From assembly GCA_013112685.1 (NCBI GenBank), contig JABFGC010000001.1, positions 1,178,001-1,242,000 on the forward strand: 64,000 bases of DNA, in the 5' to 3' direction. Position numbers and translations under genes: made by a program. The number at the start of each line of letters is the position of its first letter. The stretch's first letter is position 1. Under the pieces are notes generated by a model that was given only the letters and a program-made list of their open reading frames with translations, had not been told where the DNA came from and made no database searches. Below are positions 1-9,528 of the stretch, piece by piece. Source of the DNA: Chloroflexota bacterium (lineage in GTDB: Bacteria > Chloroflexota > Anaerolineae > Anaerolineales > Villigracilaceae).

Positions 1-2
1 CC

Positions 3-3000
3 TTCCTCAACCGCAAGGCGCGCCGCGTGGACGAGATCAATTTCGCGCGCGATTACAACCTGAGCGCCGATAACCTCTCGCTGTACCGCCAGGCAACCGG
101 CGGGCGTGTGCCGGTCTCCTGCCTGCTTGTGCCCATCCTCGCGCCCGACCAGACCCTCGGCTTGCTGGTGCTGGACAACTTCAACACCACCGGCGCCTTC
201 CGCCCGGAGGATGAAACTCTCCTGATCTCGCTCGCCCAGCAGGTTGCCCTCTCGCTGGATAACCTGCGCCTCGTGCAGGCGACCCAGGAACGCGCCGGGC
301 AACTGCAAGCCCTGAACGACGCCTCGGTTTCCCTGACCTCGAGCCTGAGCAGCGACCAGTTGATCAATTCCCTGCTCGACCAGTTGCGCCCGATCCTGCC
401 CTACGATACGGCAACGCTCTGGCTGCGCGAGAAGGACCGCCTGACCGTCGCCGCGACGCGCGGTTTCTCCGATGTCGAACAGCGTCTGGGTCTCTCGGTC
501 GCCGTCAGCGACAGCGCGCTCTTCAAGGAGATGGCGCAGTCGGGTCAGCCCATCCTCGTCAAGGATGTGCGCGAAGACCCGCGCTTCCCGCCGGTGGAGG
601 CGCCGCGCCTTTCCTGGCTGGGCATCCCGTTGATCTCAAAGGGCGAACTAGTCGGCGCGATTGCCGTGGAAAAATGGCAGGCAAACTACTACACCCGCGA
701 GCAGATACAAGTGGGCTTGACCTTCGCCAGCCAGTCCGCGGTTTCGCTGGATAACTCGCGCCTCTACGAGGACAGCGTCAAGCGCGCCACCGAATTGGAC
801 CAGCGTTCCCAGCGCCTGACCGCCGTCAACCGCTTCACCTCCGCCCTGACCCGCTCGCTGGATACCGACCAGATTTTGAGCCTCACCGCCGAGGAGTTGT
901 ACCGCGGCTTGAGCGCGAAGCGCGTCTCTGTTGTGACCTTTGAGCGAGGTCAAGCCTATTGGAAGATCGCCGTTCCCCGCATCCGCGCCAAACTCCCGCG
1001 CGTCCTGCCGGATGCGCCCATCTTCAGCCGCTTGCGCGAGTCGCTCGGCATCTTCAATACCGACGATGTCCACGCCGAGCCGGATTTGACCTCCCTGCTC
1101 GACATGTTCGGCGAGAGCGCCACCGCATTGCTCATCCTGCCCATCGTCAGCGGGCAGACGCTCACCGCCCTGCTGTTCGCTCAAATGACGGGCGATGCGC
1201 GGTTTGGCATCAACGAACTGGAGGTGGCGCGCACCATCACCAATCAAGCCACCATCGCCATGGAAAACGCCCGCCTGTACCAGTCCTCCGTCCGCACGGC
1301 GGGACGCTTCGCCGTCCTCAACGAGACGAGTTCGCTGGTCAGCGCGAGCCTGAACCCGGAGGAAATCTACGTTTCCGTGCACAAGGCGGCGGAACGGCTT
1401 ATGCCGCTGGATTCCTTTGTCATCACCCTGCTCGACCAGGAAACGAACGAGATTGACCCGGTCTATCTCTTCGACAAGGGCAAACGGATTTCCGCCCAGC
1501 GCGTCCCGTTTGGGCAGGGCTTGAGCAGTATCGTCATCCGCACCGGCAGACCCATCCTGACCTCCAGTTCCGAACAGACGAACCGTCTGGGAACGGTGCG
1601 CGCAGGCGATGAAGACGAGACGCAGTCCGTTGTGGCGGTTCCTATGATCGTGGGCAACAAGGTGCTCGGCATGCTATCGGCGCAGAGTTACCAGCCCGGT
1701 GTCTACAGCGAAGAGGATATGCAAATCCTGGGCACGCTGGCAAACCAAGCCATCGTCGCCATCCAGAATGGACGCCTCTTCAAGGAGACCCAGACGCTCG
1801 CCTCCGAACTCGAAGGGCGTGTGGCGGAACGCACGGCGCAGCTGCGGCGCGAACAGCAGAACACCGAGACCCTCCTGCGCATCCTCACCGAAGTATCCTC
1901 CAGCCTCGACCTGGACCGCACCCTGAACCGTACATTGTCATTGCTGAATGACACCCTCGGCGCGGAACAGGGTACCATTTTGCTGTTGAACCCGGAGGAC
2001 AATCTCCTGCATTACCGCGCCGGTTACGGCTATCTCTCCGATCGTTCCGCCAGCCCCAACCGCGCCGGTTTCACCTTGAAAATCGGCGAAGGTCTCGCCG
2101 GCTGGGTGGTGAAGAACCGCGAGGCAGTTCTAATCCACGACCTGCACCAGGACCCGCGCTGGGTGCGCAACCCCGCCGCCGGGCAGGACCATCGCAGCGC
2201 GATTGCCGTGCCTATGATGGTGGGCGAGGATGTGATCGGCGTCCTCATGGTCTTCCAGCGCATGGCAAACTTCTTCAGCGCGGAAATGCTCAACCTGGTC
2301 AAGGCGATTGCCAGCCAGGTGGCGGTGGCGATCAACAACGCCCGCCTCTACGAACTGATCCGCGACCAGGCGGAACGCCTCGGCTTGATGCTCCGCAAGG
2401 AACAGGTGGAAGCCAGCCGCCAGCAAGCCATCCTCGAAGCGGTGGCAGACGGCGTGCTCGTCACCGGCGTGGATAATCGCATCACCTTCGTGAACTCCTC
2501 CGCTGTCGGCATCCTCGGCGTGGAGGAATCCCGTCTGCTCGGCAACTCGCTGGAGGGTTTTGCAGGCTTGTTTGGCAAATCCGCCGCAACGTGGACGGCG
2601 ACCATCCGCAAATGGTCGGACGACCCCTCCACGTACAAACCCAGCCAGGCTCTACGCCGAGCAACTGGAGGCTGGAGAACGGACGCATCGTGCTCGTCCA
2701 CCTTGCGCCGGTCATCCACCAGAGGGATTTCCTGGGCACGGTCTCCATCTTCCGCGACATCACCCGCGAGGTCGAAGTGGACCGCCTCAAGTCCGAGTTT
2801 GTGGCGACGGTCAGTCACGAACTGCGCACGCCCATGACCGCCATCAAAGGCTACGTGGACATCCTCACCATGGGCGCGGCGGGACCGTTGAACGAGAACC
2901 AGGTGCATTTCCTCGATGTGGTGCGTAATAACATCGAACGACTCAATATCCTGGTGAGCGACCTGCTGGATATTTCCCGCATCGAATCCGGGCGTATCAT

Positions 3001-3496
3001 CCTCGAGCAGCAACCGGTGAACCTGCATGACATTGCCGAGGAGGTCGTGGCTGAAACCCTGCGGCGTTCGCAGACCGAGAACAAACCCATCGCGCTGTCG
3101 CTCGAGTCGCAAAGGAACCTGCCGCTCGTCATCGGCGACAACGGGCGCGTGCGCCAGATCCTCAGCAACCTGGTCAACAACGCCTACAACTACACGCCCG
3201 AAAACGGAACCATCCGCGTCAACATTCACCAGGATGCAGAGCGCGGCGAAGTGCAGGTGGATGTGGAGGACAACGGCATCGGCATCAGGCCCGACGACCA
3301 GGCGCGCCTCTTCGACCGTTTCTTCCGCGGCGAACACCCGCTTGTGCTTGCCACCCCTGGAACCGGGCTGGGCTTGCCCATCGTCCGCCAGTTGGTGGAA
3401 ATGCACAAGGGGCGCATTTGGATGAAAAGCACGGGTGTGCCGGGCGAGGGAAGCATATTTTCCTTCACCCTGCCCGTCTACAAAAACGGAGAATAA
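3..3496 (+). CDS. Multi-GAF sensor histidine kinase (5' partial, two frameshifts)
   Basis: Membrane-free sensor kinase that should autophosphorylate and pass phosphate to a response regulator, probably the receiver directly downstream. The reading frame is open from base 3, so the start lies outside the window. It holds about five GAF domains (the first incomplete), a short coiled coil after the fourth, then a PAS segment, a HisKA domain with the SHELRTPM phospho-acceptor motif, and an ATPase domain with the N-box (LVNNAYNYTPE), DNGIGI and GTGLGLP. Two +1 insertions about 25 bp apart (near 2651 and 2676, one in a GG run) split the PAS/kinase junction; all three frames carry family-like sequence there (YAEQLE, then LENGRIVLVHLAP). 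These may be assembly errors. The signals sensed are unknown. Confidence 0.88.
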
Positions 3497-3871
3497 ATGG
3501 CAAGGATTTTGATCGCAGAAGACGAACCCGATATCCGCGAACTGGTCGCTTTCACCCTGCGCTTTGCGGGGCACGAGGTCATCACGACCTCGAACGGCGA
3601 AGAGGCGCTCCAACAGGCGGGCGCGCTCATCCCCGACCTGATCCTGATGGACGTGCGCATGCCCAGGATGACCGGCTACGATGCCTGCCGCGCAATAAAA
3701 GCCGACCCCGCCCTGACGGATATTCCCATCGTGTTCCTCTCCGCCAAGGGACAGGACGCCGAAATTCAAACTGGCTTGGATGCAGGCGCGGAAGAATACC
3801 TGCTCAAGCCCTTTGCGCCCGACCAGCTGGTCGAGCGCGTGCGCGCCATCCTCGGAAAATTTGGAAAATAA
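3497..3871 (+). CDS. Single-domain response regulator (CheY-like)
   Basis: A 124-residue stand-alone receiver domain with no output domain. Visible phosphorylation-site residues are the acidic pair E8/D9, phospho-acceptor D52 (in LILMDVRMP), S82 and K104 (in LLKPF). The ATG follows the kinase stop codon with no gap, so the two are co-transcribed and are almost certainly partners. Output would have to be by protein-protein contact or phosphorelay. Confidence 0.93.
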   Translation: MARILIAEDEPDIRELVAFTLRFAGHEVITTSNGEEALQQAGALIPDLILMDVRMPRMTGYDACRAIKADPALTDIPIVFLSAKGQDAEIQTGLDAGAEEYLLKPFAPDQLVERVRAILGKFGK

Positions 3872-3877
3872 CCCTCA

Positions 3878-4666
3878 ATGAGTGCAATCATCCTCGACGG
3901 TTCGATGGTGCATTACGAAGCGCTGGGGCGCGGCCGCCCCATCATCTTCCTGCACGGCTGGGTCGGCTCGTGGAAGTACTGGATCAACGCCATGCAGGTC
4001 GCATCCACATCGTTCCGCGCCTATGCGCTCGACCTCTACGGCTTCGGCGATACCATCCGCGACCCCATGCGCTACTCGCTCGAAAAACAGGCGGAACTCG
4101 TCCACGGCTTCCTCGAAGAAATGGGCATCGGCAAGGTCGCTATCGTCGGGCACGACCTGGGCGCGCTTGTCGGCTTCAACTTTATCAAGAAGTGGCACAC
4201 CAGCGTGGACCGCATGATGGTCATCAACTGCCCGATGGAATACGACGCCATCAACGCCCGGATGCGGACGGCTCCCGCCACCGAACTTGCCGAATGGCTG
4301 ACCGGACGCGCCCCCGAGTCCATGTCTGCCCTCGCAGACGCCTCCAAAGTGGACCCGAAAGCGGTCGCCGCTTCGTTGGAGAATTTGCAAGCCGACAACC
4401 TGTTCCCCAACATCCGCAACCTCGGCGTGCCCTGCCTCTTCGTTTATGGGATGAACGACCCCGCCGTCACCCTGCCCGCGCAGGAACGGGTGGACGCCCT
4501 GCCGATGCACATGCACCAGATCAACCTCGAAGGCACGGGGCACTTCCCCATGCTCGACAACCCGCCGCAGTTCAACCGCCTGCTGACGGACTTCCTCGCG
4601 CTCGATTCGGGCGTCAGCCCCAAGGAGTTGCAACTGAAGGAAGAATGGAAACGCCGAGTCCGCTAG
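3878..4666 (+). CDS. Alpha/beta-fold hydrolase, Asp-nucleophile type
   Basis: A 262-residue cytoplasmic hydrolase. It shows the oxyanion-hole motif HGWVG (26-30), a nucleophile elbow GHDLG with Asp at 93, a late acidic residue in VYGMNDPAV, and the catalytic His in GTGHFPMLD. Asp at the elbow is typical of epoxide hydrolases and haloalkane dehalogenases rather than Ser esterases; the substrate cannot be told from sequence. It begins six bases after the response regulator, so it belongs to the same transcript, which ends at the strong terminator overlapping its stop codon. Confidence 0.85.
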   Translation: MSAIILDGSMVHYEALGRGRPIIFLHGWVGSWKYWINAMQVASTSFRAYALDLYGFGDTIRDPMRYSLEKQAELVHGFLEEMGIGKVAIVGHDLGALVGFNFIKKWHTSVDRMMVINCPMEYDAINARMRTAPATELAEWLTGRAPESMSALADASKVDPKAVAASLENLQADNLFPNIRNLGVPCLFVYGMNDPAVTLPAQERVDALPMHMHQINLEGTGHFPMLDNPPQFNRLLTDFLALDSGVSPKELQLKEEWKRRVR

Positions 4667-4699
4667 CGCCACAAAATTAATTTTGCGGCGCTTTTTTTC
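4665..4699 (+). terminator. Rho-independent terminator after the hydrolase
   Basis: A 14-bp-arm hairpin (one wobble pair) starting AGCGCC and ending GGCGCT, followed by a run of seven T. It overlaps the hydrolase stop codon and ends the kinase/receiver/hydrolase transcript just before the thiamine promoter. Confidence 0.9.
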
Positions 4700-4728
4700 T
4701 TGACACTCCGCTCCGACAGTCATATACT
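4700..4728 (+). promoter_or_regulatory. Sigma-70-type promoter of the thiamine operon
   Basis: TTGACA at 4700-4705, 17-bp spacer, TATACT at 4723-4728. The match is near perfect and sits directly upstream of the TPP riboswitch, giving a transcription start near 4735. Confidence 0.85.
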
Positions 4729-4741
4729 CAAATCAACAACC

Positions 4742-4835
4742 GAACGGGGAGTCCCGCGCTACGGGACTGAGAGGAGCGTGAACGCGCTCGACCCGCATCA
4801 CCTGATCTGGTTCATGCCAGCGGAGGGATTCTCGA
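4742..4835 (+). promoter_or_regulatory. TPP riboswitch (THI element)
   Basis: The conserved aptamer blocks are all present in order: GGGGAG (4746), CTGAGAGG (4767), GACCC (4789), CACCTGATCTGG (4799) and ATGCCAGCGGAGGGA (ends about 4829). It binds thiamine diphosphate and here controls thiN-thiB-thiP-thiQ. An expression-platform hairpin follows within 20 bases. Confidence 0.95.
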
Positions 4836-4846
4836 ATACATTTGCG

Positions 4847-4874
4847 ACATCCTCCGCTGTGGAGGATGTTTTAG
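4847..4874 (+). terminator. TPP-riboswitch expression-platform terminator
   Basis: A 9-bp-arm hairpin (ACATCCTCC, loop GCTGT, GGAGGATGT) followed by TTTAGTT. The ascending arm (CCTCCGCT, 4851-4858) is perfectly complementary to AGCGGAGG (4819-4826) in the 3' part of the aptamer. Without TPP an antiterminator can therefore form; with TPP the aptamer keeps its 3' strand and the terminator forms. Confidence 0.85.
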
Positions 4875-4946
4875 TTAACGGACGATGGACGACAGACCAT
4901 AGATCATGATCTTTCCATCGTCAATCGTCCATGGTCTATCGTCTAC
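4875..4946 (+). repeat. Inverted heptamer arrays between riboswitch and thiN
   Basis: Two runs of period-7 units related to ATCGTCC in opposite orientation, so the transcript can fold back on itself around GATCATGATC. They separate the riboswitch terminator from the thiN start and are one of many period-7 tracts in this window. Confidence 0.7.
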
Positions 4947-4948
4947 CT

Positions 4949-5584
4949 ATGAGAATCATCATCTTCGCCAACGGCAGCCTGCCGAATCTAGAAAAAGCCC
5001 GTCAACTCATCCGCTCCGATGATTTCATCATCGCCGCGGACGGTGGCACACGTCACGCCCTTGCGCTGGGGCTTGTTCCAAACGTCATCGTCGGTGATAT
5101 GGATTCGCTGCCTTCCACCTTTCGACCTTCAACCTTTGATGGCGAATTGATCCTGTTTCCCAAAAACAAAAACGAAACCGATCTCGAACTCGCCCTCAAT
5201 CACGCCCTTACCCTCAACCCCGACCAAATCCTCATCCTCGCCGCCCTCGGCGGTCGCATAGACCAGACCCTCGCCAACATCGCCCTGATTTCCAACCTTC
5301 AACTTGCAACCTTCAACATTAAACTGACCGACGGCGTGGAAGAACTCTTCTTTTGCCGCGACCAAGCCCACGTCGAAGGAAGAAGCGGAGACATCGTCTC
5401 GCTCATCCCCTGGCAGGGCGAAGTGACCGGCGTCTTCACCGAGAATCTCAAATGGCATCTTCATCACGAAACGCTTTACCCCGATAAAACCCGCGGCATC
5501 AGCAACGAAATGACAGCCGATGTGGCGACCATCACGATACAAAGTGGTTTATTGTTGATCGTTCACACTATTGGCGATGCGTGA
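4949..5584 (+). CDS. thiN: Thiamine diphosphokinase
   Basis: Converts thiamine plus ATP to thiamine diphosphate. It has the family motifs DGG (31-33) and GDMDS (49-53) and the usual length of about 210 residues. The start is placed at MRIIIFANGS, where homology begins; an upstream in-frame ATG at 4931 lies inside a repeat. First gene of the TPP-riboswitch operon, so the pathway end product represses its own synthesis along with thiamine uptake. Two period-7 tracts (5111-5138, 5290-5320) are read in frame as STFRPSTFD and SNLQLATFN. Confidence 0.93.
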   Translation: MRIIIFANGSLPNLEKARQLIRSDDFIIAADGGTRHALALGLVPNVIVGDMDSLPSTFRPSTFDGELILFPKNKNETDLELALNHALTLNPDQILILAALGGRIDQTLANIALISNLQLATFNIKLTDGVEELFFCRDQAHVEGRSGDIVSLIPWQGEVTGVFTENLKWHLHHETLYPDKTRGISNEMTADVATITIQSGLLLIVHTIGDA

Positions 5585-5619
5585 TTCGTAATCCGTAATT
5601 GAATTCAAAAGGAAATCCC

Positions 5620-6675
5620 ATGAAAAAAACTTTCTACTTTCCACTTTCCAATTTCCACCTATTTCTCTCCTCTTTCCTCTTTCTGCTCGCGGCATGCGCT
5701 CCTGCGGGACCTAAAACATTGACCGTCATGACTCACGACTCCTTCGCCGCCTCCGAGGAGGTCATTACTGCATTTGAAACCGCCAACAATGTGGACGTGG
5801 TCTTCCTGGCAAGCGGCGACACCGGCACCATGCTCAACAAAGCCATCCTTGCCAAAGACGCCCCGCTGGCGGACGTGCTGTTCGGCGTGGACAACACCTT
5901 CCTCTCGCGCGCCCTCGAAGCGGACATCTTCGATGCCTATCAATCGCCCGCGTTGAGCGACGTACCTGCTGAGTTTGTGCTTGACTCGTCCCTCCGCGCC
6001 CTGCCCGTGGACTATGGCGATGTGTGCATCAACTACGACAAGAAATATTTTAAAGAGAATAATTTGCCTGTGCCGCAGTCCTTCGAGGATTTGGCGAAGC
6101 CCGAATACAACGGCTTGCTCGTCGTGGAGCATCCTGCCACGTCATCGCCCGGCTTGGCGTTCATGCTTGCTACCCGTGCTTATTTCGGTGACGGCTACCT
6201 CGATTACTGGCAGAGCCTGAAGGAGAACGGGGTTGTGGTCGTGGATAGTTGGGAGACTGCTTACTACACCAACTTCTCCGCCTCCTCTGGGAAGGGACCG
6301 CAGCCGATGGTTGTCTCCTACGCCTCCAGCCCCGCCGCGGAAGTGTTCTTCGCCTCCGAACCGCTGAGCGAGTCCCCGACCGCTTCGATTGTCGCTTCGG
6401 GCTTATGCTTCCGCCAGATCGAATTTGTCGGCATTTTGAAAAACGGACAAAACCGCGACCTCGCCGAAAAATTTGTAGACTTCATGTTAAGCAAACAATT
6501 CCAGGAAGATATGCCTTTGAATATGTTCGTCTACCCCGTGAACCAGTCCGCGCAATTGCCCGAGGTATTCACACAATACGCACAAGTCGCTGACCAGCCT
6601 GCTGACATCACCTACACTGACATCGCCGCCAACCGCGACACATGGATCGAAGCATGGAATGAAGTGATGAAATAA
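5620..6675 (+). CDS. thiB: Thiamine ABC transporter, substrate-binding lipoprotein
   Basis: A 351-residue extracytoplasmic binding protein of the ThiB / iron-type family. The start at 5620 has an AAAGGA ribosome site. The signal peptide ends in a lipobox (LLAAC), so the protein is membrane-anchored. The mature part starts KTLTVMTHDSF and contains ADVLFGVDNTF, typical of thiamine-binding relatives. It follows thiN and precedes the permease under the same riboswitch, which supports thiamine or TPP as ligand. The signal-peptide coding DNA (5629-5660) is a run of heptamers of the ACTTTCC kind. Confidence 0.92.
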   Translation: MKKTFYFPLSNFHLFLSSFLFLLAACAPAGPKTLTVMTHDSFAASEEVITAFETANNVDVVFLASGDTGTMLNKAILAKDAPLADVLFGVDNTFLSRALEADIFDAYQSPALSDVPAEFVLDSSLRALPVDYGDVCINYDKKYFKENNLPVPQSFEDLAKPEYNGLLVVEHPATSSPGLAFMLATRAYFGDGYLDYWQSLKENGVVVVDSWETAYYTNFSASSGKGPQPMVVSYASSPAAEVFFASEPLSESPTASIVASGLCFRQIEFVGILKNGQNRDLAEKFVDFMLSKQFQEDMPLNMFVYPVNQSAQLPEVFTQYAQVADQPADITYTDIAANRDTWIEAWNEVMK

Positions 6676-6679
6676 AATA

Positions 6680-6739
6680 ACCGCAGAGGCGCGGAGTACA
6701 CAGAGAAAGAAAACTCCGCGCTCTCTGCGTCTCTGCGGT
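6680..6739. repeat. Intergenic inverted repeat (ACCGCAGAG...CTCTGCGGT)
   Basis: Imperfect inverted repeat with arms ACCGCAGAGGCGCGGAG and CTCTGCGTCTCTGCGGT between thiB and thiP. The same word recurs in many bacterial genomes. It may lower downstream expression or protect the thiB mRNA end; no T-run follows. Confidence 0.7.
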
Positions 6740-6748
6740 GAAATTGAT

Positions 6749-8476
6749 ATGTGTATGTTAAACGGCAATTCTATAAAATTCACAAAGATTCGTAATGTCT
6801 TTCATGCCAACTCGCGGATTTTTCTTTGGATTCCAACTCTCCTTTTTCTTTTTTCTTTTTTCTTCTTCCCCCTCTTCAAAATCCTCGCCCTCACCTTCAA
6901 CCCCGCCACCCTCACCGACCCAAACAATCTACGCATCACGCAACACGCAACACTCTTCACCTTCTACCAAGCCACCCTCTCCACCCTCCTCACCTTCGCC
7001 CTCGGACTCCCCGCCGCCATCCTCTTCTCCAAATTCACCTTCCCCGGCAAATCTCTACTTCGTGCATTAACCACCGTCCCCTTCATGCTGCCCACCGTCG
7101 TAGTCGCCGCCGCCTTCAACTCGTTATTCGGTCAACGCGGACTTTTCTTTCCTCTTTCGTCTTTCCTCTCGACCACTTTCAACTTTCAACTTTCAACTTT
7201 CCACCTTCAACCTGAAACCTTCAACTTTCTGCTCATCCTCCTCGCCCACACCTTCTACAACACCTCCATCGTCATCCGCATTGTCGGCAACGCCATCTCA
7301 CGACTCGACTCCAAACTCGAATCTTCCGCCCGCGTCCTCGGTGCGGATACCTTCCACGTCTGGAAAGATATAATCCTCCCAATTCTCCGCCCTTCTCTTT
7401 TAGCCGCCGCCCTGCTCGTCTTCATGTTCGACTTCACCAGTTTCGGCGTTATCCTCCTGCTCGGCGGATCACAATTCGCCACCCTCGAAGTGGAGATTTA
7501 CATCCGCGCCCTGCAACTTCCCAATCTCAACCTCGCCGCGCTTTTATCGGTCATCCAACTCATCTTCACGCTCATCTTTTCCATCCTCTACACACGGACA
7601 ATCAACAAAGTCCAAACCCAATCCGCCCCGCGCTTCTCTACCGCCCGCCCACCAAAGACCCACCGCGAACGTATTTTCGTTTTTGCGTTTTGCGTTTTTC
7701 TCTTTGCGTTTTTCATCCTCCCACTCATCTCCCTCCCCATCCGCTCCCTCACCCGCCTCGAAGCCGATCGCGGACAACGCACCGAAGTCCAATACGGCTT
7801 CACCACCGACTACTACGAAGAACTCTTCATCAACCGACGCGGCTCGTTGTTCTACGTCCCGCCGGTGCAAGCCGCCCTCAACTCGTTGGGTTTTGCAGGT
7901 ATCACCGTCATCCTTTCGTTAGCGCTCGGTTATCCCGCTGCGTATGCGCTTGCCAAACCGACCCGCTTTGAAAAATTTCTCGATCCCTTCCTCATGCTTC
8001 CGCTCGGCGCCTCCGCAGTCATGATGGGACTTGGCTTTATCCTCTCCTTCGGGCGGCTCATCGCCTCGCCATTCTTCATTCCCATTGCACATACACTGAT
8101 TGCCTTGCCTTTTGTCATTCGCACACTGCAACCTGCGCTTGCGTCCATCCCCGAACGACTGCGCCAAGCCGCATCAACGCTCGGCGCATCACCTCTGCGC
8201 GTCTGGCAAACCGTGGACTTTCCTATCCTCTCGCGTGCCACTCTCAGCGCCGCAACTTTCGCCTTCACTGTTTCGCTCGGCGAATTCGGCGCAACCCTGC
8301 TCATCACCCGCCCCGAATATCCCACCATCCCCATCGCCATCTCGCGCTTCCTCTCGCAGCCCGGCGGTCTCAACTACGGTCAAGCCATGGCAATGGCGAC
8401 CGTCCTCATGCTGCTGACCACGCTCAGCATTTTGCTCATCGAAAAACTGCGTTTCAACAACGCCGGAGAACTCTAA
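6749..8476 (+). CDS. thiP: Thiamine ABC transporter, fused double permease
   Basis: A 575-residue inner-membrane protein with two permease halves of about six helices each. Each half carries the ABC-contact loop (ARVLGADTFHVWKDIILPILRP, first half; AASTLGASPLRVWQTVDFP, second half). Starts at 6749 or 6755 are both possible. Its stop shares one base with the thiQ start. Period-7 tracts at 6931-6952 and 7173-7228 are translated in periplasmic or loop positions (e.g. STFHLQPETFNF) and interrupt the family pattern without breaking frame. Confidence 0.92.
   Translation: MCMLNGNSIKFTKIRNVFHANSRIFLWIPTLLFLFSFFFFPLFKILALTFNPATLTDPNNLRITQHATLFTFYQATLSTLLTFALGLPAAILFSKFTFPGKSLLRALTTVPFMLPTVVVAAAFNSLFGQRGLFFPLSSFLSTTFNFQLSTFHLQPETFNFLLILLAHTFYNTSIVIRIVGNAISRLDSKLESSARVLGADTFHVWKDIILPILRPSLLAAALLVFMFDFTSFGVILLLGGSQFATLEVEIYIRALQLPNLNLAALLSVIQLIFTLIFSILYTRTINKVQTQSAPRFSTARPPKTHRERIFVFAFCVFLFAFFILPLISLPIRSLTRLEADRGQRTEVQYGFTTDYYEELFINRRGSLFYVPPVQAALNSLGFAGITVILSLALGYPAAYALAKPTRFEKFLDPFLMLPLGASAVMMGLGFILSFGRLIASPFFIPIAHTLIALPFVIRTLQPALASIPERLRQAASTLGASPLRVWQTVDFPILSRATLSAATFAFTVSLGEFGATLLITRPEYPTIPIAISRFLSQPGGLNYGQAMAMATVLMLLTTLSILLIEKLRFNNAGEL
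7173..7228 (+). repeat. Period-7 tract inside thiP
   Basis: About eight tandem heptamers of the ACTTTCA/ACCTTCA type lie within the first permease half and are read in frame. It is the longest coding heptamer array in the window. Confidence 0.85.
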
Positions 8477-9528
8477 TGCTCGAACTTCGCAATGTCGTCA
8501 AATCCTACGAAGGCAAGCCGCTGCTCACCAATATCTCTTTCACGGTCTCACAAGGTGAAACCATCTGCCTGCTTGGAGCATCGGGCAGCGGCAAAAGCAC
8601 CATTTTGAGGATGATCGCTGGATTGGAGTTTCCTGAACGTGGAGCGATTCTTCTAAATAACCTTGACCTCGCCCAGACTCCGCCTCACCTCCGCGACTTT
8701 GGCTTGGTCTTCCAAGACTATGGGCTTTTCCCACACCTGAACGTTTTTGACAACATCGCTTTCGGTTTGAAGATGCGTAACGTCTCTGTGGACGAAATCA
8801 AACAGCGTGTCTCTGCTTTGCTAGAGCAAGTTAATCTCTCCGGCTTTGACGCCCGCAAAGTGACCGACCTCTCTGGCGGCGAGCAACAGCGTGTGGCTCT
8901 TGCGCGTGCGCTTGCACCGAGTCCGCGTTTGCTAATGTTCGATGAACCTCTCGGCGCATTGGACCGATCCCTGAAAGAAGACCTGCTCAACGAAATTCGT
9001 GGCATTTTGCATAAGACAAAAATACCTGCTATTTATGTCACTCACGATCAAGAAGAAGCTTTCGCCATCGCAGACCGCATCCTTGTCTTGCACGAAGGTA
9101 CCATCATCCGCGACGCCGCACCGCAGGAGATTTGGAGAGACCCCCAGTTTGCGGCTGTGGCGAAGCTGCTTGGGATTGGCAATGTCATTGAAGGTGAAGT
9201 AATCGCGGCAGATAAAGTCAAAACTATATATGGTACTTTCAATTTAAACTGTGCAAAAAATATCGGAGAAAAAACTCAATTACTACTAACCGAGTCCCCC
9301 TCTCCCAGTGGGAGAGGGGCTAGGAGCGAGGGGAAGTCCCCCTCTCCCTCCGGGAGAGGGGTTAGGGGTGAGGGCGGAGAGGAGATCCAACTCACAGTGG
9401 AGGACGTTCTCTTTAAGCAGGATCAGTTCCAAGTCAAAGGGAGAGGCGGCTTGGTCATCCACATGAAAAACGCCCCCCGCATCGGGGACGTTATCACCGT
9501 GCAGGTTCAGGTAAAATGCCTGTCATGA
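8476..9528 (+). CDS. thiQ: Thiamine ABC transporter, ATP-binding protein
   Basis: ATPase powering the ThiB/ThiP importer. Walker A GASGSGKST (34-42), Q-loop in LVFQDYGLFPHL, signature LSGGEQQ, Walker B LLMFDEP and H-loop VTHDQEEA are all intact. At 350 residues it is longer than enteric ThiQ because it has a C-terminal TOBE-like domain, as in PotA/FbpC types. That domain is interrupted after about residue 273 by a palindromic element read in frame (SPSPSGRG twice). Last transporter gene; ATGA overlap with the DUF402 gene. Confidence 0.92.
   Translation: MLELRNVVKSYEGKPLLTNISFTVSQGETICLLGASGSGKSTILRMIAGLEFPERGAILLNNLDLAQTPPHLRDFGLVFQDYGLFPHLNVFDNIAFGLKMRNVSVDEIKQRVSALLEQVNLSGFDARKVTDLSGGEQQRVALARALAPSPRLLMFDEPLGALDRSLKEDLLNEIRGILHKTKIPAIYVTHDQEEAFAIADRILVLHEGTIIRDAAPQEIWRDPQFAAVAKLLGIGNVIEGEVIAADKVKTIYGTFNLNCAKNIGEKTQLLLTESPSPSGRGARSEGKSPSPSGRGVRGEGGEEIQLTVEDVLFKQDQFQVKGRGGLVIHMKNAPRIGDVITVQVQVKCLS
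9294..9375 (+). repeat. Palindromic element inside thiQ
   Basis: Two half-units, each with a CCCTCTCCC / GGGAGAGGG hairpin followed by GTTAGGGGTGAGGGC or a variant. It is the same family as the intergenic copies at 35848 and 38738 and the coding copy at 30636. It is translated in frame without a stop. Confidence 0.9.

Noticed and set aside
2348..3769. 473-codon minus-strand ORF over the histidine kinase
   Set aside because: Antisense shadow; His/Asp/Val-rich composition without motifs.
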